Below, in pieces: positions 16,331-25,087 of a stretch of 64,000 bases of DNA. Within the stretch, counting starts at the first letter, position 1. Each line of letters starts with the position of its first letter. The stretch comes from JAGOEY01 sp017997515. GTDB lineage: Bacteria > Pseudomonadota > Gammaproteobacteria > Burkholderiales > Burkholderiaceae_C. The notes under the pieces are model-generated. The model saw nothing but the letters and a program-made list of their open reading frames with translations, did not search any database and was not told where the DNA came from. Made by a program: the position numbers and the translations under genes. The stretch covers positions 310,001-374,000 of the forward strand of contig CP111109.1 in the NCBI GenBank assembly GCA_026314275.1, in the 5' to 3' direction.

Positions 16331-17563
16331 GGCTTTTTCCCATAAATTGCTGACGCTGCGGCTGTGCGGCAGCAGCAGGTTTTGCAGCAAGGGGGCCAGC
16401 GGGGTGTGGTCCGGGTCGGCCAGCAGCACGTAGCGCTGGGGGGTGTTGTCGTCGGACTCCTGCAACTGGCCCACCCAGTCCAGCGCCACCAAGGTGTCGA
16501 GCGCGGGCTCCAGCTGCAGGGTGTCGATACGCAGGGCCTGGGTCAGCTCCGGGCCGGTCAGCCCGTGGGGGCCTGCTTTGCGCGCCGCGTCGAGGTGCTG
16601 CAGCACTTCCAGCGCCATTTTGAAATGCCAGCCGTGGTCACCCGTGCGCCGCGCCACACCGGCCAGCAGGCTGGGCAGGTAGGCCGTGACCACCGCACCC
16701 AGCAGCAGGATGACCCACGCGACATAGATCCAGATCAACAAGATCGGCACGGTGGCAAACGCGCCATAGATCGCCGAATAGCTGGGCACCTGCGCCAGGT
16801 AGTACGACAGCACCTTCTTGGCCAGCTCGATGCCCACCGCCACAAAAATCCCGCCCACCCAGGCGTGGCCCCACTTCACCCGGGTGTTGGGGATGTAGTG
16901 GTAGGCCGCAGCCATACCCCCGGCCAGCAGCAAAAATTCCAGCGCATCAAACAGCAGCTGCACCCCGTCCGGCAAACCACTGACCAAACCACGGGACGAC
17001 GAAATCACATACGACGTGGTGGCCAGGCTGGCCCCCAGCACCAGCGGCCCCAGCGTGAGCCCGGCCCAGTACACCAGCACACGCTGGCCCAGCGGGCGGG
17101 GCTTGCGCACGCGCCAGATGCTGTTCAGCGTGCGGTCAATCGTCAGGAACAACATCAGCGCGGTGACCAGCAGCACCGTCAAACCCACAATGCCCAGGCG
17201 GCTGGCCTTGCTGGAGAACTGCGTGAGGTAACCCAGCACCTGGCGCGAGATGCTGTCGGGGATCAGGCTGTCCACCAGCCAGCGTTGCAAGGTGCCCTGC
17301 AGCGTGCCAAACATCGGGAACGCGCTGAACACGGCCAGCGCCACGGTAAAAAACGGCACCAGCGCCAGCATGGTGGTGAAGGTCAGGCTGCTGGCCGTCA
17401 AACCCAGATGGTCCTCCCGAAAGCGCTCGCGCAAGGTCAGCGCGGTAATGCGCCATGGGAAGTGTTTCAGGTCGTTCCACAGGGCTTCGAGCTGGACGGT
17501 CAGGCGTTGCAACGGCCTTGGCCGGTCGGGGGCATCGGCGGGTGTGGAGAGCGGAAGAGGCAT
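16286..17563 (-). CDS. yihY: YihY/BrkB-family inner-membrane protein
   Basis: About 425 residues with roughly six membrane segments (GLTASSLTFTTMLALVPFFT is the first and is diagnostic of the family). Members were once misnamed ribonuclease BN; the true role is unsettled, with export or envelope functions proposed. The C-terminal 120 residues are soluble and resemble a winged-helix domain. The last codons and stop fall in a family B repeat (16282-16330). ATG at 17563 was chosen; only 21 bases separate it from the divergent gene at 17585. Confidence 0.8.
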   Translation of the reverse strand: MPLPLSTPADAPDRPRPLQRLTVQLEALWNDLKHFPWRITALTLRERFREDHLGLTASSLTFTTMLALVPFFTVALAVFSAFPMFGTLQGTLQRWLVDSLIPDSISRQVLGYLTQFSSKASRLGIVGLTVLLVTALMLFLTIDRTLNSIWRVRKPRPLGQRVLVYWAGLTLGPLVLGASLATTSYVISSSRGLVSGLPDGVQLLFDALEFLLLAGGMAAAYHYIPNTRVKWGHAWVGGIFVAVGIELAKKVLSYYLAQVPSYSAIYGAFATVPILLIWIYVAWVILLLGAVVTAYLPSLLAGVARRTGDHGWHFKMALEVLQHLDAARKAGPHGLTGPELTQALRIDTLQLEPALDTLVALDWVGQLQESDDNTPQRYVLLADPDHTPLAPLLQNLLLPHSRSVSNLWEKAQFRTLSVRDALLKQ

Positions 17564-17584
17564 GGTCGTTATGATGCCACCGCA

Positions 17585-17986
17585 ATGCATACCGACGTAA
17601 AAACCGTGGGCTGGACCCGCACACTGGCTGTTGGCAGCCTGCTGGGGCTGATCGCCCTGAGCCTGGCCTGGGAACTCTGGCTCGCGCCGCTGCGCCCGGG
17701 CGGCTCATGGCTGGTGCTGAAGGCCTTGCCGCTGTGTATCCCGCTGGCCGGGCTGCTCAAAAACCGCATGTACACCTACCGCTGGGTCAGCCTGATGGTG
17801 TGGCTGTATTTCACCGAAGGTGTGGTGCGCGCCTGGGCCGACAAACCACCCGGCAACTACCTCGCGCTGCTGCAGGTGCTGCTGTGTGTGGCCCTGTTCA
17901 CCGCCTGTGCCATGCACGTGCGCCTGCGCCTGCGCAACGCCAAAATTGCCGCTGCAGCCAAACCCTCGGCCACCACCACACCATGA
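17585..17986 (+). CDS. DUF2069 membrane protein
   Basis: 133 residues with four predicted membrane helices (residues about 12-30, 40-55, 65-80, 90-112) and a short basic tail; matches the DUF2069 family, of unknown function. It starts 21 bases from the divergent yihY start, and its stop overlaps the start of the next gene in an ATGA arrangement, indicating translational coupling. Confidence 0.8.
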   Translation: MHTDVKTVGWTRTLAVGSLLGLIALSLAWELWLAPLRPGGSWLVLKALPLCIPLAGLLKNRMYTYRWVSLMVWLYFTEGVVRAWADKPPGNYLALLQVLLCVALFTACAMHVRLRLRNAKIAAAAKPSATTTP

Positions 17987-19413
17987 GCCCATCTACCCTC
18001 ACCTTGCTTGACTCCCTGCGCCGCATCGTCGGCGACACCAACGTCCTTACCCACGACGACCCCGCTGCGGACCTGAGCGCGTGGGAGCAGGACTGGCGCA
18101 AACGTGTGCGCGGCACGGCGCTGGCCGTGGTGCGCCCCGGCAGCACGCAGCAGGTGGCCGACGTGGTCAAGGCCTGCGCTGCGGCGGGCACCAGCATCGT
18201 GCCGCAGGGTGGCAACACCGGCCTCGTGGTCGGCTCCACCCCCGACAACAGCGGCACCCAGGTCGTGCTGAGCCTGCAGCGCATGAGCGCGGTGCGCGCC
18301 GTCGACCCGGGCAATTCGACCATCACCGTGGAAGCCGGTTGTGTGCTGCAAAACCTGCAGACGGCGGCGGAGCAGGCAGGCTTTTTGTTCCCGCTGAGCC
18401 TGGGTGCCGAGGGCAGCTGCACCATCGGCGGCAACCTGGCCACCAATGCCGGCGGCACGCAGGTGGTGCGTTATGGCAACGCGCGCGAACTGTGCCTGGG
18501 TGTGGAAGTGGTCACCGCGCAGGGCGAGATCTGGGACGGCCTGAGCGGTCTGCGCAAGGACAACACCGGATACGACCTGCGTGACCTTTTCATCGGCAGC
18601 GAAGGCACGCTGGGCATCATCACCGCTGCGACGATGAAGCTGTACCCACAGCCCGCTGCGCAGCTCACCGCCTGGGCCGCCGTGGCGTCGCTGGAAGACG
18701 CCGTGGCCCTGCTGGTGCTGGCGCAAAAACGCCTGAGCGCGGGCCTGACCGGTTTTGAGGTGATGGGCCAGTTTGCGCTGAGCCTGGTGGACAAACACTA
18801 CCCGCACCTGCGCGTGCCGCTGTGGCAAGACGCACCCTGGTGCGTTTTGCTGGAAAACTCCGACAGCGAATCCGAAGACCACGCCCGCACCCAGTTTGAA
18901 AGCCTGCTGGAGGCGGCGCTGGAACAAGGCCTGGTCAGTGACGCCGTGGTGGCCGAAAACATCACCCAGGCCCACAACCTGTGGCACATCCGCGAAAGTA
19001 TTTCCCTGGCCCAGGCCGAGGAAGGCCTGAACATCAAACACGACATCTCGATCCCCGTGTCGCGGATTCCCGAGTTTGTGCGCCAGGCCGATGCGGCGCT
19101 GGCAGCGGCCATTCCCGGCGTGCGTTTTGTCAACTTCGGGCACCTGGGCGACGGCAACCTGCACTACAACATCCAGGCCCCCGCCGAGGGGGACGCCAAG
19201 GTGTTCCTCAGTGAGCAGGAAGAAAACGTCAACACCATCGTGTACGACACGGTGCAGGCTTTTGACGGCTCCATCTCCGCCGAACACGGCGTGGGCGAAC
19301 TCAAGCGCCACAAGCTGGTGAAACACAAGTCGCCCGTGGCGCTGGGCATGATGCGTGCGATCAAGGGCGCACTGGACCCGCAGGGGTTGATGAACCCGGG
19401 GCGGGTGCTGTAG
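17983..19413 (+). CDS. FAD-linked 2-hydroxyacid dehydrogenase (GlcD/D2HGDH-like)
   Basis: 476 residues. An N-terminal PCMH-type FAD-binding domain (VPQGGNTGLVVGSTPDNSG, SCTIGGNLATNAGG) is followed by an FAD-oxidase C-terminal domain with NFGHLGDGNLHYNI and SAEHGVGELKRHKL, which hold the metal/substrate His residues. Such enzymes oxidise D-lactate, glycolate or D-2-hydroxyglutarate and pass electrons to quinone or ETF. Which substrate is used cannot be decided. Start ATG overlaps the preceding stop. Confidence 0.88.
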   Translation: MSPSTLTLLDSLRRIVGDTNVLTHDDPAADLSAWEQDWRKRVRGTALAVVRPGSTQQVADVVKACAAAGTSIVPQGGNTGLVVGSTPDNSGTQVVLSLQRMSAVRAVDPGNSTITVEAGCVLQNLQTAAEQAGFLFPLSLGAEGSCTIGGNLATNAGGTQVVRYGNARELCLGVEVVTAQGEIWDGLSGLRKDNTGYDLRDLFIGSEGTLGIITAATMKLYPQPAAQLTAWAAVASLEDAVALLVLAQKRLSAGLTGFEVMGQFALSLVDKHYPHLRVPLWQDAPWCVLLENSDSESEDHARTQFESLLEAALEQGLVSDAVVAENITQAHNLWHIRESISLAQAEEGLNIKHDISIPVSRIPEFVRQADAALAAAIPGVRFVNFGHLGDGNLHYNIQAPAEGDAKVFLSEQEENVNTIVYDTVQAFDGSISAEHGVGELKRHKLVKHKSPVALGMMRAIKGALDPQGLMNPGRVL

Positions 19414-19472
19414 GTTTACTATTATTTTTATAGCTGCTTACGCACGCTGCACCTGCGCCAGAGGCACATTTG
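19414..19472 (+). repeat. Family B repeat
   Basis: TATTATTTTTATAGCTGCTTACGCACG followed by CCTGCGCCAGAGGC, directly after the stop codon of the FAD-linked dehydrogenase. Confidence 0.6.
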
Positions 19473-19552
19473 GTTAATAAATAGTGCCCCGGAGGTACCA
19501 CCGGGGCCGCGCCGCGTACCGCTTGTTTTTCCAGACTTTGGGGAGAAGCCGA

Positions 19553-20545
19553 ATGCAGAAGTGTCTTGCCGCTTTGGCGCTCGTGACCTGTATCCCTGCG
19601 CAGGCAGCGCCACCCATCTGGCGCAACAGCATCGGTATGCCCTTTGTGCGCGTCCCCGCAGGCACCTTCTGGATGGGCAGTGCCGCCACCCACGACACCC
19701 CCGCCGCACTGGCCCAACGTTTCCCCTTGCTGGAGCCCGAACGTTTTACCCTGTTGGCAGACGAAAGCCCGGTGCACCAGGTGCAGATCAGCCGGGCTTT
19801 TTACATGGGTCAGCACGAGGTGACGGTGGGGCAGTTCCGCCGCTTCATCGCCGCATCGGGTTACCAGCCCGAGTCGGAGGCCGACGGCACCGGTGGCTAC
19901 GGCTACAACCCGCAATACGACCCCGCCAGCACCCGCCGCGGTGACGCGTTCGAGGGCCGCGACCCGCGGTATTCCTGGCGCAACCCGGGCTTTGCGCAAG
20001 GCGATGACCACCCCGTGGTCAACGTCACCTGGAACGACGCCCAGGCGCTGGCCGCCTGGCTGAGCCGCACCGAAGGCCACACCTACCGCTTGCCCACCGA
20101 GGCCGAGTGGGAATATGCCTGCCGCGCCGGAACCCGCACGCTCTACCCACATGGCGACGACCCGCAAGGCCTGCTGCGCAGCGCCAACACTTTCGACCAG
20201 GACAGCGCAAAAAACTGGCCGAAGTGGCAGCAGCACGCGCTGAAAGGCCGCGATGGCTACGCCTTCACCGCGCCGGTCGGCAGCTTTGCGCCCAACGCCT
20301 TCGGACTGCACGACATGCTGGGCAACGCCTGGGAATGGGTGGCCGACTGGCATGGCGACGACACATACGCCCAAGGCCCGGTGCGCGACCCGCAAGGCCC
20401 CGACGACGGCAATGTGCGCGTGCGCCGGGGCGGCTCGTGGCACACCTGGGCGTTTTATGCCCGGTGCGGTTACCGCAACTGGAATAGCCCGGAGACACGT
20501 TACACGCTGGTGGGGATGCGACTGGTGCGCGAGGTGGCACCGTAA
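19553..20545 (+). CDS. SUMF1/formylglycine-generating-enzyme-like exported protein
   Basis: 330 residues. A short Sec signal peptide (MQKCLAALALVTCIPAQA) is followed by a complete SUMF1 domain: NSIGMPFVRVPAGTFWMGS, HEVTVGQFRRF, HPVVNVTWNDAQALAAWLSR, YRLPTEAEWEYACRAG, GLHDMLGNAWEWVADW, VRRGGSWHT. Family members include sulfatase-activating enzymes and many non-catalytic or iron-sulfur/His-modifying relatives; no sulfatase lies nearby, so the partner is unknown. The start has GGGGAG nine bases upstream. Confidence 0.85.
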   Translation: MQKCLAALALVTCIPAQAAPPIWRNSIGMPFVRVPAGTFWMGSAATHDTPAALAQRFPLLEPERFTLLADESPVHQVQISRAFYMGQHEVTVGQFRRFIAASGYQPESEADGTGGYGYNPQYDPASTRRGDAFEGRDPRYSWRNPGFAQGDDHPVVNVTWNDAQALAAWLSRTEGHTYRLPTEAEWEYACRAGTRTLYPHGDDPQGLLRSANTFDQDSAKNWPKWQQHALKGRDGYAFTAPVGSFAPNAFGLHDMLGNAWEWVADWHGDDTYAQGPVRDPQGPDDGNVRVRRGGSWHTWAFYARCGYRNWNSPETRYTLVGMRLVREVAP

Positions 20546-20575
20546 GCTGTGGTGCAGCCTGCGATTTGAGGCATC

Positions 20576-20635
20576 GAACATGCCTCTAGCGCCCGTACCA
20601 CCTACGCAAGCAGCTCCTGAAAAAGGAGCAAAACC
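20576..20635 (-). repeat. Family B repeat (reverse) between convergent genes
   Basis: On the minus strand: GCTCCTTTTTCAGGAGCTGC, TTGCG, then GGGCGCTAGAGGC. It fills the 96-base gap between the SUMF1 gene and the convergent esterase gene. Confidence 0.7.
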
Positions 20636-20641
20636 CCAGCC

Positions 20642-21901
20642 TCAGGCCTCAGCGACCAGCCAGCCTTCAACCTGCTGCCCCACCGCCGCGCTGTGCAACA
20701 AAGCCATGTGGTGGGTGCGGTAGGCGATCCACTGCGCGGTTTTGGCAAAGGCCAGCGTACGCGTGGCATCGTCGTGCTGGCCCAGCGCACTGCGCAGCGG
20801 AACCAGGCCGTCGCCCACCAGCCTGTCGGCCAGCAGACTGCGTTTAGATGCCGTGGTGGCCGCCACGGTGTAGCAGGCCACAGCCTCGGGCAGCGGCAGC
20901 AGCGCGCGGCTGTCAGGCTCGCGCCGAAAGCGGTCGCGCCCCTGCCAGTCGGCGGCCAGCACATGGCCGTAGCGCAGGTCGGTGATGCCCGCACTGCGCA
21001 GCTGCGCCAGCCGGGCAAACGGTGCGCTGAAACGGCTGCTGCCCAGCAGCACATCGACCCAGTTGCCCGCCCGCTCCAGCGGCGCGCCGTGGTGAGGGGT
21101 GCCGAGGAACACGATGTTTTTGAGGTGTGTGGGCCACAGCTGGCCCTGCTGATGCGCCTGGTGAACGGCGCTGCGGGTGACGAGGCCACCCATGCTGTGC
21201 GCCAGCACGGTGATCTCCTGCAACGGCACGGGCCAGTGCTGGGCCAGTTGCTCCAGTTGCCGGGCCAGCTCCAGGCCGTTGTCGGAGATGTGCTGGCCAG
21301 TGTTGTAGCGCAGGTGCACCGGCGTGTAGCCCAAGCTGGCCGCCAGCGCCGCGCCCAAGTCCACCTGCTCCGTGCCGGGTGCGACCTGCCACTGCAGGTC
21401 GTTCATACACAGGCCGTGGATGAGCAACAGCACTTTGCCCGTGACCTGCATGTCCGCTGTGTCCTGTGGTGGGGCCTGCCAGTCCAGCGCCGTGCCCTGC
21501 CAGCGCAAGGTCATGGGTGTTGCCAAGGGGTTGCCACTGGCGGCCAGGCGGTCACCCATCACACCGTTGAGCGCGGCCAGCACGGCCTCACGCTGCGGGC
21601 TGCCGGGCTTCTGTGCATCGGCCGTGGCCAGCAGCGGCTCCAGCCGGGTCAGCACCCCCTGCGCGCCTTTGCCCAGCAGCTGCGCGCTGCCTTCCACGGC
21701 CCGGTACACCAGCCCGGTGAGCCCGCGCGCCTGCCCCGGCGTTGCGCCGCCCGGCGCCCCGAGCGTGCGCCAGACCGACTGGTGCACACCCTCGACGATG
21801 CGGCTCACGCCCACCGTGGCCTGGCTTGCCAGCTGGGCTGCTGCGCGCAGGTCAGACGCGCGCAGGTGCTGCAAGGGGTTTTTGGAAGTGGGTGGGGTCA
21901 T
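20642..21901 (-). CDS. Alpha/beta-hydrolase, PGAP1/lipase-like esterase
   Basis: 419 residues. An N-terminal helical region (about 1-120) precedes a lipase-type hydrolase: LLIHGLCMND (oxyanion), VLAHSMGGLVTRSAVH (Ser nucleophile), NIVFLGTPHHGAPLERAGNW. These motifs are those of PGAP1-like and bacterial extracellular lipases. No signal peptide is evident. Substrate unknown. It is divergent from thyA, with about 90 bases between the starts. Confidence 0.8.
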   Translation of the reverse strand: MTPPTSKNPLQHLRASDLRAAAQLASQATVGVSRIVEGVHQSVWRTLGAPGGATPGQARGLTGLVYRAVEGSAQLLGKGAQGVLTRLEPLLATADAQKPGSPQREAVLAALNGVMGDRLAASGNPLATPMTLRWQGTALDWQAPPQDTADMQVTGKVLLLIHGLCMNDLQWQVAPGTEQVDLGAALAASLGYTPVHLRYNTGQHISDNGLELARQLEQLAQHWPVPLQEITVLAHSMGGLVTRSAVHQAHQQGQLWPTHLKNIVFLGTPHHGAPLERAGNWVDVLLGSSRFSAPFARLAQLRSAGITDLRYGHVLAADWQGRDRFRREPDSRALLPLPEAVACYTVAATTASKRSLLADRLVGDGLVPLRSALGQHDDATRTLAFAKTAQWIAYRTHHMALLHSAAVGQQVEGWLVAEA

Positions 21902-21991
21902 AGCGCGGGATTATTCCGGCGCACCCCCGCACGGCGTGAGGGTGACCTGCCTAAAATGGCAACCCGTCCCTCCGCCGCATCTGAGCCTGCC

Positions 21992-22824
21992 ATGACCACC
22001 CGCCCCATCCGTTCCCAGTACGAAGACTTCATGCGCCACGTCTACACCACCGGTGTGGCCAAGGCCGACCGCACCGGAACGGGCACCCGGAGTGTGTTTG
22101 GCCACCAGATGCGGTTTGACCTGAACGAAGGCTTTCCGCTGGTCACCACCAAGAAGGTGCACCTGCGCTCCATCATCCAGGAGCTGCTGTGGTTCCTGAC
22201 TGGCTCCAGCAACAACCACTGGCTGAAGGAACGCGGCGTCAGCATCTGGGACGAGTGGGCGCGCGAAGACGGCGACCTGGGCCCCGTGTACGGCGTACAG
22301 TGGCGCAGCTGGCCGACGCCGGATGGTGGCCACATCGACCAGATTGCCGACGTCATCAAGACCCTGAAAAGCAACCCCGATTCACGCCGCATCATCGTCA
22401 GCGCCTGGAACGTGGCCGAGCTGGACAAGATGGCGCTGATGCCCTGCCATGCGTTCTTCCAGTTCTACGTCGCCCCCGCCACCGAGCCTGGCGGCAAGGG
22501 CAAACTGAGCTGCCAGCTGTACCAGCGCAGTGCCGACATCTTTCTGGGTGTGCCCTTCAACATTGCCAGCTACGCGTTGCTGACGCACATGGTGGCGCAG
22601 CAGTGTGACCTGGACGTGGGGGATTTCATCTGGACGGGGGGGACTGCCACATTTACAGCAACCACCATGAACAAGTGGAGCTGCAGCTGAGCCGAGCGCC
22701 CTACCCTTACCCCACGCTGCACATCCAACGCAAACCGGAGTCGATTTTCGACTACCAGTTTGAAGATTTTGAAGTGCGGGACTACCAGTGCCACGCGGCG
22801 ATCAAGGCCCCGGTGGCCGTTTAG
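21992..22824 (+). pseudogene. thyA: Thymidylate synthase, frameshifted near the C-terminus
   Basis: Begins MTTRPIRSQYEDFMRHVYTT and follows ThyA closely, including the catalytic Cys (LMPCHAFFQFYV) and the CQLYQRSADIFLGVPFNIAS signature. At 22636-22642 a run of seven G stands where eight are needed; the current frame runs out at 22690, while the -1-shifted frame continues with DCHIYSNHHEQVELQLSRAP to IKAPVAV and a stop at 22822-22824. The restored length is 277 residues, normal for the family. Losing the last 60 residues would remove dUMP- and folate-contacting parts. It could equally be a homopolymer sequencing error. Confidence 0.85.
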
Positions 22825-22993
22825 ACCGCCGCATGTGCTGCGTTCACGTTTGCGTATTTCGGGACTTCGTGAGCATCTCGTCCGGTGCTTCATGTGCATC
22901 GTGAATTGCCTTGGTGCGCAGGTGCTGGTTCCGGTGTCTCGAGCGCGCAGTACAGCGGTACGGTCACCATGGGTTCAGAGATTTCCATGGTTA

Positions 22994-23021
22994 TTCAATG
23001 ATTCAACGAATGTTGTATTAT
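22994..23021 (+). promoter_or_regulatory. Candidate promoter of the ars operon
   Basis: TTCAAT (22994-22999) and TATTAT (23016-23021) are separated by 16 bases in a locally AT-rich patch. The arsC ATG is only 8 bases after the -10 box, so transcription would begin at or next to the start codon. The repeated TTCAA/TTG content could be an ArsR operator, but the dyad is weak. Confidence 0.4.
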
Positions 23022-23028
23022 TCGGCGC

Positions 23029-23469
23029 ATGCACTCAGCGCCACCACCCATCACGATCTTCCACAACCCCGCCTGTGGCACTTCACGCAACACGCTCGCC
23101 CTGATTCGTAACAGCGGTACCGAGCCCGAGGTCATTGAGTACCTGAAGACACCTCCCGGCAAAGCCCGGCTGCAGGCATTGGTCCATGCCATGGGCATTC
23201 CGGTACGCGCCCTGCTACGCCAGAAGGGCACACCGTTTGATGAGTTGGGCTTGGGCTCTCCATCGTGGTCAAATGAGCAGCTGCTCGATTTCATGGTGGA
23301 ACACCCGATCCTGATGAATCGCCCTGTCGTGGCCACGCCACTGGGCACCCGCCTGTGTCGCCCTTCCGAGCTGGTGCTGGATATCCTGCCGACACCACAA
23401 ATGGGGCCTTTTGCCAAAGAGGATGGCGAAGCGGTGATTGATGCGGAGGGTCGCCGTGTCACAGCCTGA
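23029..23469 (+). CDS. arsC: Glutaredoxin-dependent arsenate reductase
   Basis: 146 residues. ArsC/Spx-like thioredoxin fold; the catalytic Cys is C16 in FHNPACGTSRNTLAL, and conserved Arg residues follow (TPLGTRLCRP). It reduces arsenate to arsenite with glutathione and glutaredoxin. First gene of an arsenic operon running to 26160. The proposed start leaves almost no leader behind the promoter, and no ribosome binding site is visible. Confidence 0.92.
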   Translation: MHSAPPPITIFHNPACGTSRNTLALIRNSGTEPEVIEYLKTPPGKARLQALVHAMGIPVRALLRQKGTPFDELGLGSPSWSNEQLLDFMVEHPILMNRPVVATPLGTRLCRPSELVLDILPTPQMGPFAKEDGEAVIDAEGRRVTA

Positions 23470-24181
23470 ACTGCCTGATCTCCCGAATGTGCATGCCAAG
23501 CTGTTCGACCAACCCTCACAGGAACGCCTGGTCAGCACATCCCCAGCGCAACATGCACCCCGGTTCCTGTTGCTTTATGGGTCGCTGCGTGAACGCTCCT
23601 ACAGCCGCCTGTTGACCGAAGAGGCTGCTCGTCTGCTGGAAGCCATGGGTGGAGAGGTGCGGATCTTTAATCCATCAGGATTGCCTTTACCGGATAGCGT
23701 GCCCGATGACCACCCCAAGGTGCAGGAGCTGCGTACGCTGGCGCAATGGGCCGAAGGCATGGTCTGGTGCTCACCGGAGCGCCATGGCGCCATGACCAGC
23801 ATCATGAAGGCGCAGATTGACTGGATTCCGCTGAATGTGGGCGCTGTACGGCCGACCCAAGGCAAGGCGCTTGCGGTGATGCAGGTATCGGGGGGGTCGC
23901 AGTCATTCAACGCGGTGAACCAGTTGCGGGTGCTGGGCCGCTGGATGCGTATGGTGACCATCCCCAACCAGTCCTCCGTCGCAAAGGCCTACCAAGAGTT
24001 TGATGAGGCTGGCCGCATGAAGCCATCGGCCTACTACGACCGGGTTGTCGATGTGATGGAGGAGCTGGTCAAGTTCACGTTGCTCACCCGCGATGTGGCC
24101 CCCTATCTGGTGGACCGCTACAGCGAGCGCGTGGAGTCAGCCGCTGCACTGTCAAAGCGCATGAGCCAGTCTGCCATTTAA
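23456..24181 (+). CDS. arsH: NADPH-dependent FMN reductase ArsH
   Basis: 241 residues from a GTG at 23456, chosen because GGAGGG lies just upstream; ATG 23441 is an alternative. The flavodoxin-like fold has the FMN loop LLYGSLRERSYSRLL, and the typical CSPERHGAMTSIMKAQIDWIPL and VSGGSQSFNAVNQLRVLGRW. ArsH oxidises trivalent organoarsenicals. The start overlaps the end of arsC by 14 bases. Confidence 0.92.
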   Translation: MSQPELPDLPNVHAKLFDQPSQERLVSTSPAQHAPRFLLLYGSLRERSYSRLLTEEAARLLEAMGGEVRIFNPSGLPLPDSVPDDHPKVQELRTLAQWAEGMVWCSPERHGAMTSIMKAQIDWIPLNVGAVRPTQGKALAVMQVSGGSQSFNAVNQLRVLGRWMRMVTIPNQSSVAKAYQEFDEAGRMKPSAYYDRVVDVMEELVKFTLLTRDVAPYLVDRYSERVESAAALSKRMSQSAI

Positions 24182-24214
24182 GTGCAAAGAAGCCACCCAG
24201 CTCTGGAGAACAGC

Positions 24215-24541
24215 ATGGAAGAACAAGCCGTTATTCGATCCCTCGCCGCCTTGGCCCAATCGGTGCGTCTGCAGGTGTTCCGCGCCCTGGTAGTTGCAGG
24301 CCCTGAGGGGTTGACGCCTGGGGCTTTGGTGGACACCTTGGGTGTGTCAGCCACCAGCTTGTCTTTTCATCTCAAGGAGTTGACGAACTCGGGCCTCGTC
24401 ACGCAGGAACGCAATGGTCGCAACCTGGTGTACCGCGCGGCTTTTGACCAGATGAATGCCTTGCTGGGCTACCTCACCGAGAACTGCTGCGCCGGTGAAG
24501 CATGTGCGGTGGAAACGGGTAATCAATCCTGTGCCTGCTGA
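24215..24541 (+). CDS. arsR: ArsR-family arsenite-responsive repressor
   Basis: 108 residues. Winged-helix ArsR/SmtB fold (ALAQSVRLQVFRALVVAGPE, then SATSLSFHLKELTNSGLV as recognition helix). The inducer site is not the classical CVC in the helix; instead Cys cluster near the C-terminus (NCCAGEACAVE... and SCAC), a layout like that of the Acidithiobacillus-type ArsR with C-terminal thiols. Start at 24215 follows GGAGA. It sits in the middle of the operon rather than first. Confidence 0.9.
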   Translation: MEEQAVIRSLAALAQSVRLQVFRALVVAGPEGLTPGALVDTLGVSATSLSFHLKELTNSGLVTQERNGRNLVYRAAFDQMNALLGYLTENCCAGEACAVETGNQSCAC

Positions 24542-24577
24542 AAGAAATCCCTCAACTCTCTTGAATGACTCTCCATC

Positions 24578-25087
24578 ATGAGCGATACCAAACCCTTGAA
24601 CGTTCTGTTTCTCTGCACCCACAACTCAGCCCGCAGCATCATGGCCGAAGGGCTGGTGAACACCATGGGTGAAGGCCGTTTCAAGGCCTACAGCGCTGGC
24701 AGCTATCCCGGTGACAAGGTGAACCCCTTTGCGATTGAGAAGGTGCGTTCGCTGAACTACCCCGTCGATCAACTGCGCAGCAAGAGCTGGGACGAGTTTG
24801 CCGCGCCTGGCGCACCGCAAATGGACTTCATCATCACCGTCTGCGACAACGCAGCGGGTGAGGTCTGCCCGGTGTGGCCAGGACGTCCGATTTCCGCGCA
24901 TTGGGGGTTTGAAGATCCTGCTGCTGTCCAGGGCACCGACGAACAAAAGCAAAAGGCTTTCGATGCGGCCTTCCGCGAGATCATGAACCGGGTACGCATT
25001 TTTGTGAATCTGCCCATGAAGGTGCTGGACCAGAACGCGATCAAACACGAGCTGGACCGTATTGGCCAGACGAAGGTTTCGGCATGA
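24578..25087 (+). CDS. arsC: Low-molecular-weight-phosphatase-type arsenate reductase
   Basis: 169 residues. The P-loop FLCTHNSARSIMAEG at the N-terminus places it with the thioredoxin/mycothiol- or glutathione-coupled ArsC group related to LMW protein tyrosine phosphatases, unrelated to the first ArsC of the operon. The Cys of ITVCDNAAGEVCPVWPG supplies the resolving thiols. Its stop overlaps the acr3 start (ATGA). Confidence 0.92.
   Translation: MSDTKPLNVLFLCTHNSARSIMAEGLVNTMGEGRFKAYSAGSYPGDKVNPFAIEKVRSLNYPVDQLRSKSWDEFAAPGAPQMDFIITVCDNAAGEVCPVWPGRPISAHWGFEDPAAVQGTDEQKQKAFDAAFREIMNRVRIFVNLPMKVLDQNAIKHELDRIGQTKVSA

Noticed and set aside
16364..17986. 540-codon frame spanning the yihY antisense and the DUF2069 gene
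   Set aside because: Only the last 133 codons look like protein (DUF2069); the rest is Gln/Arg/His-rich antisense of yihY.
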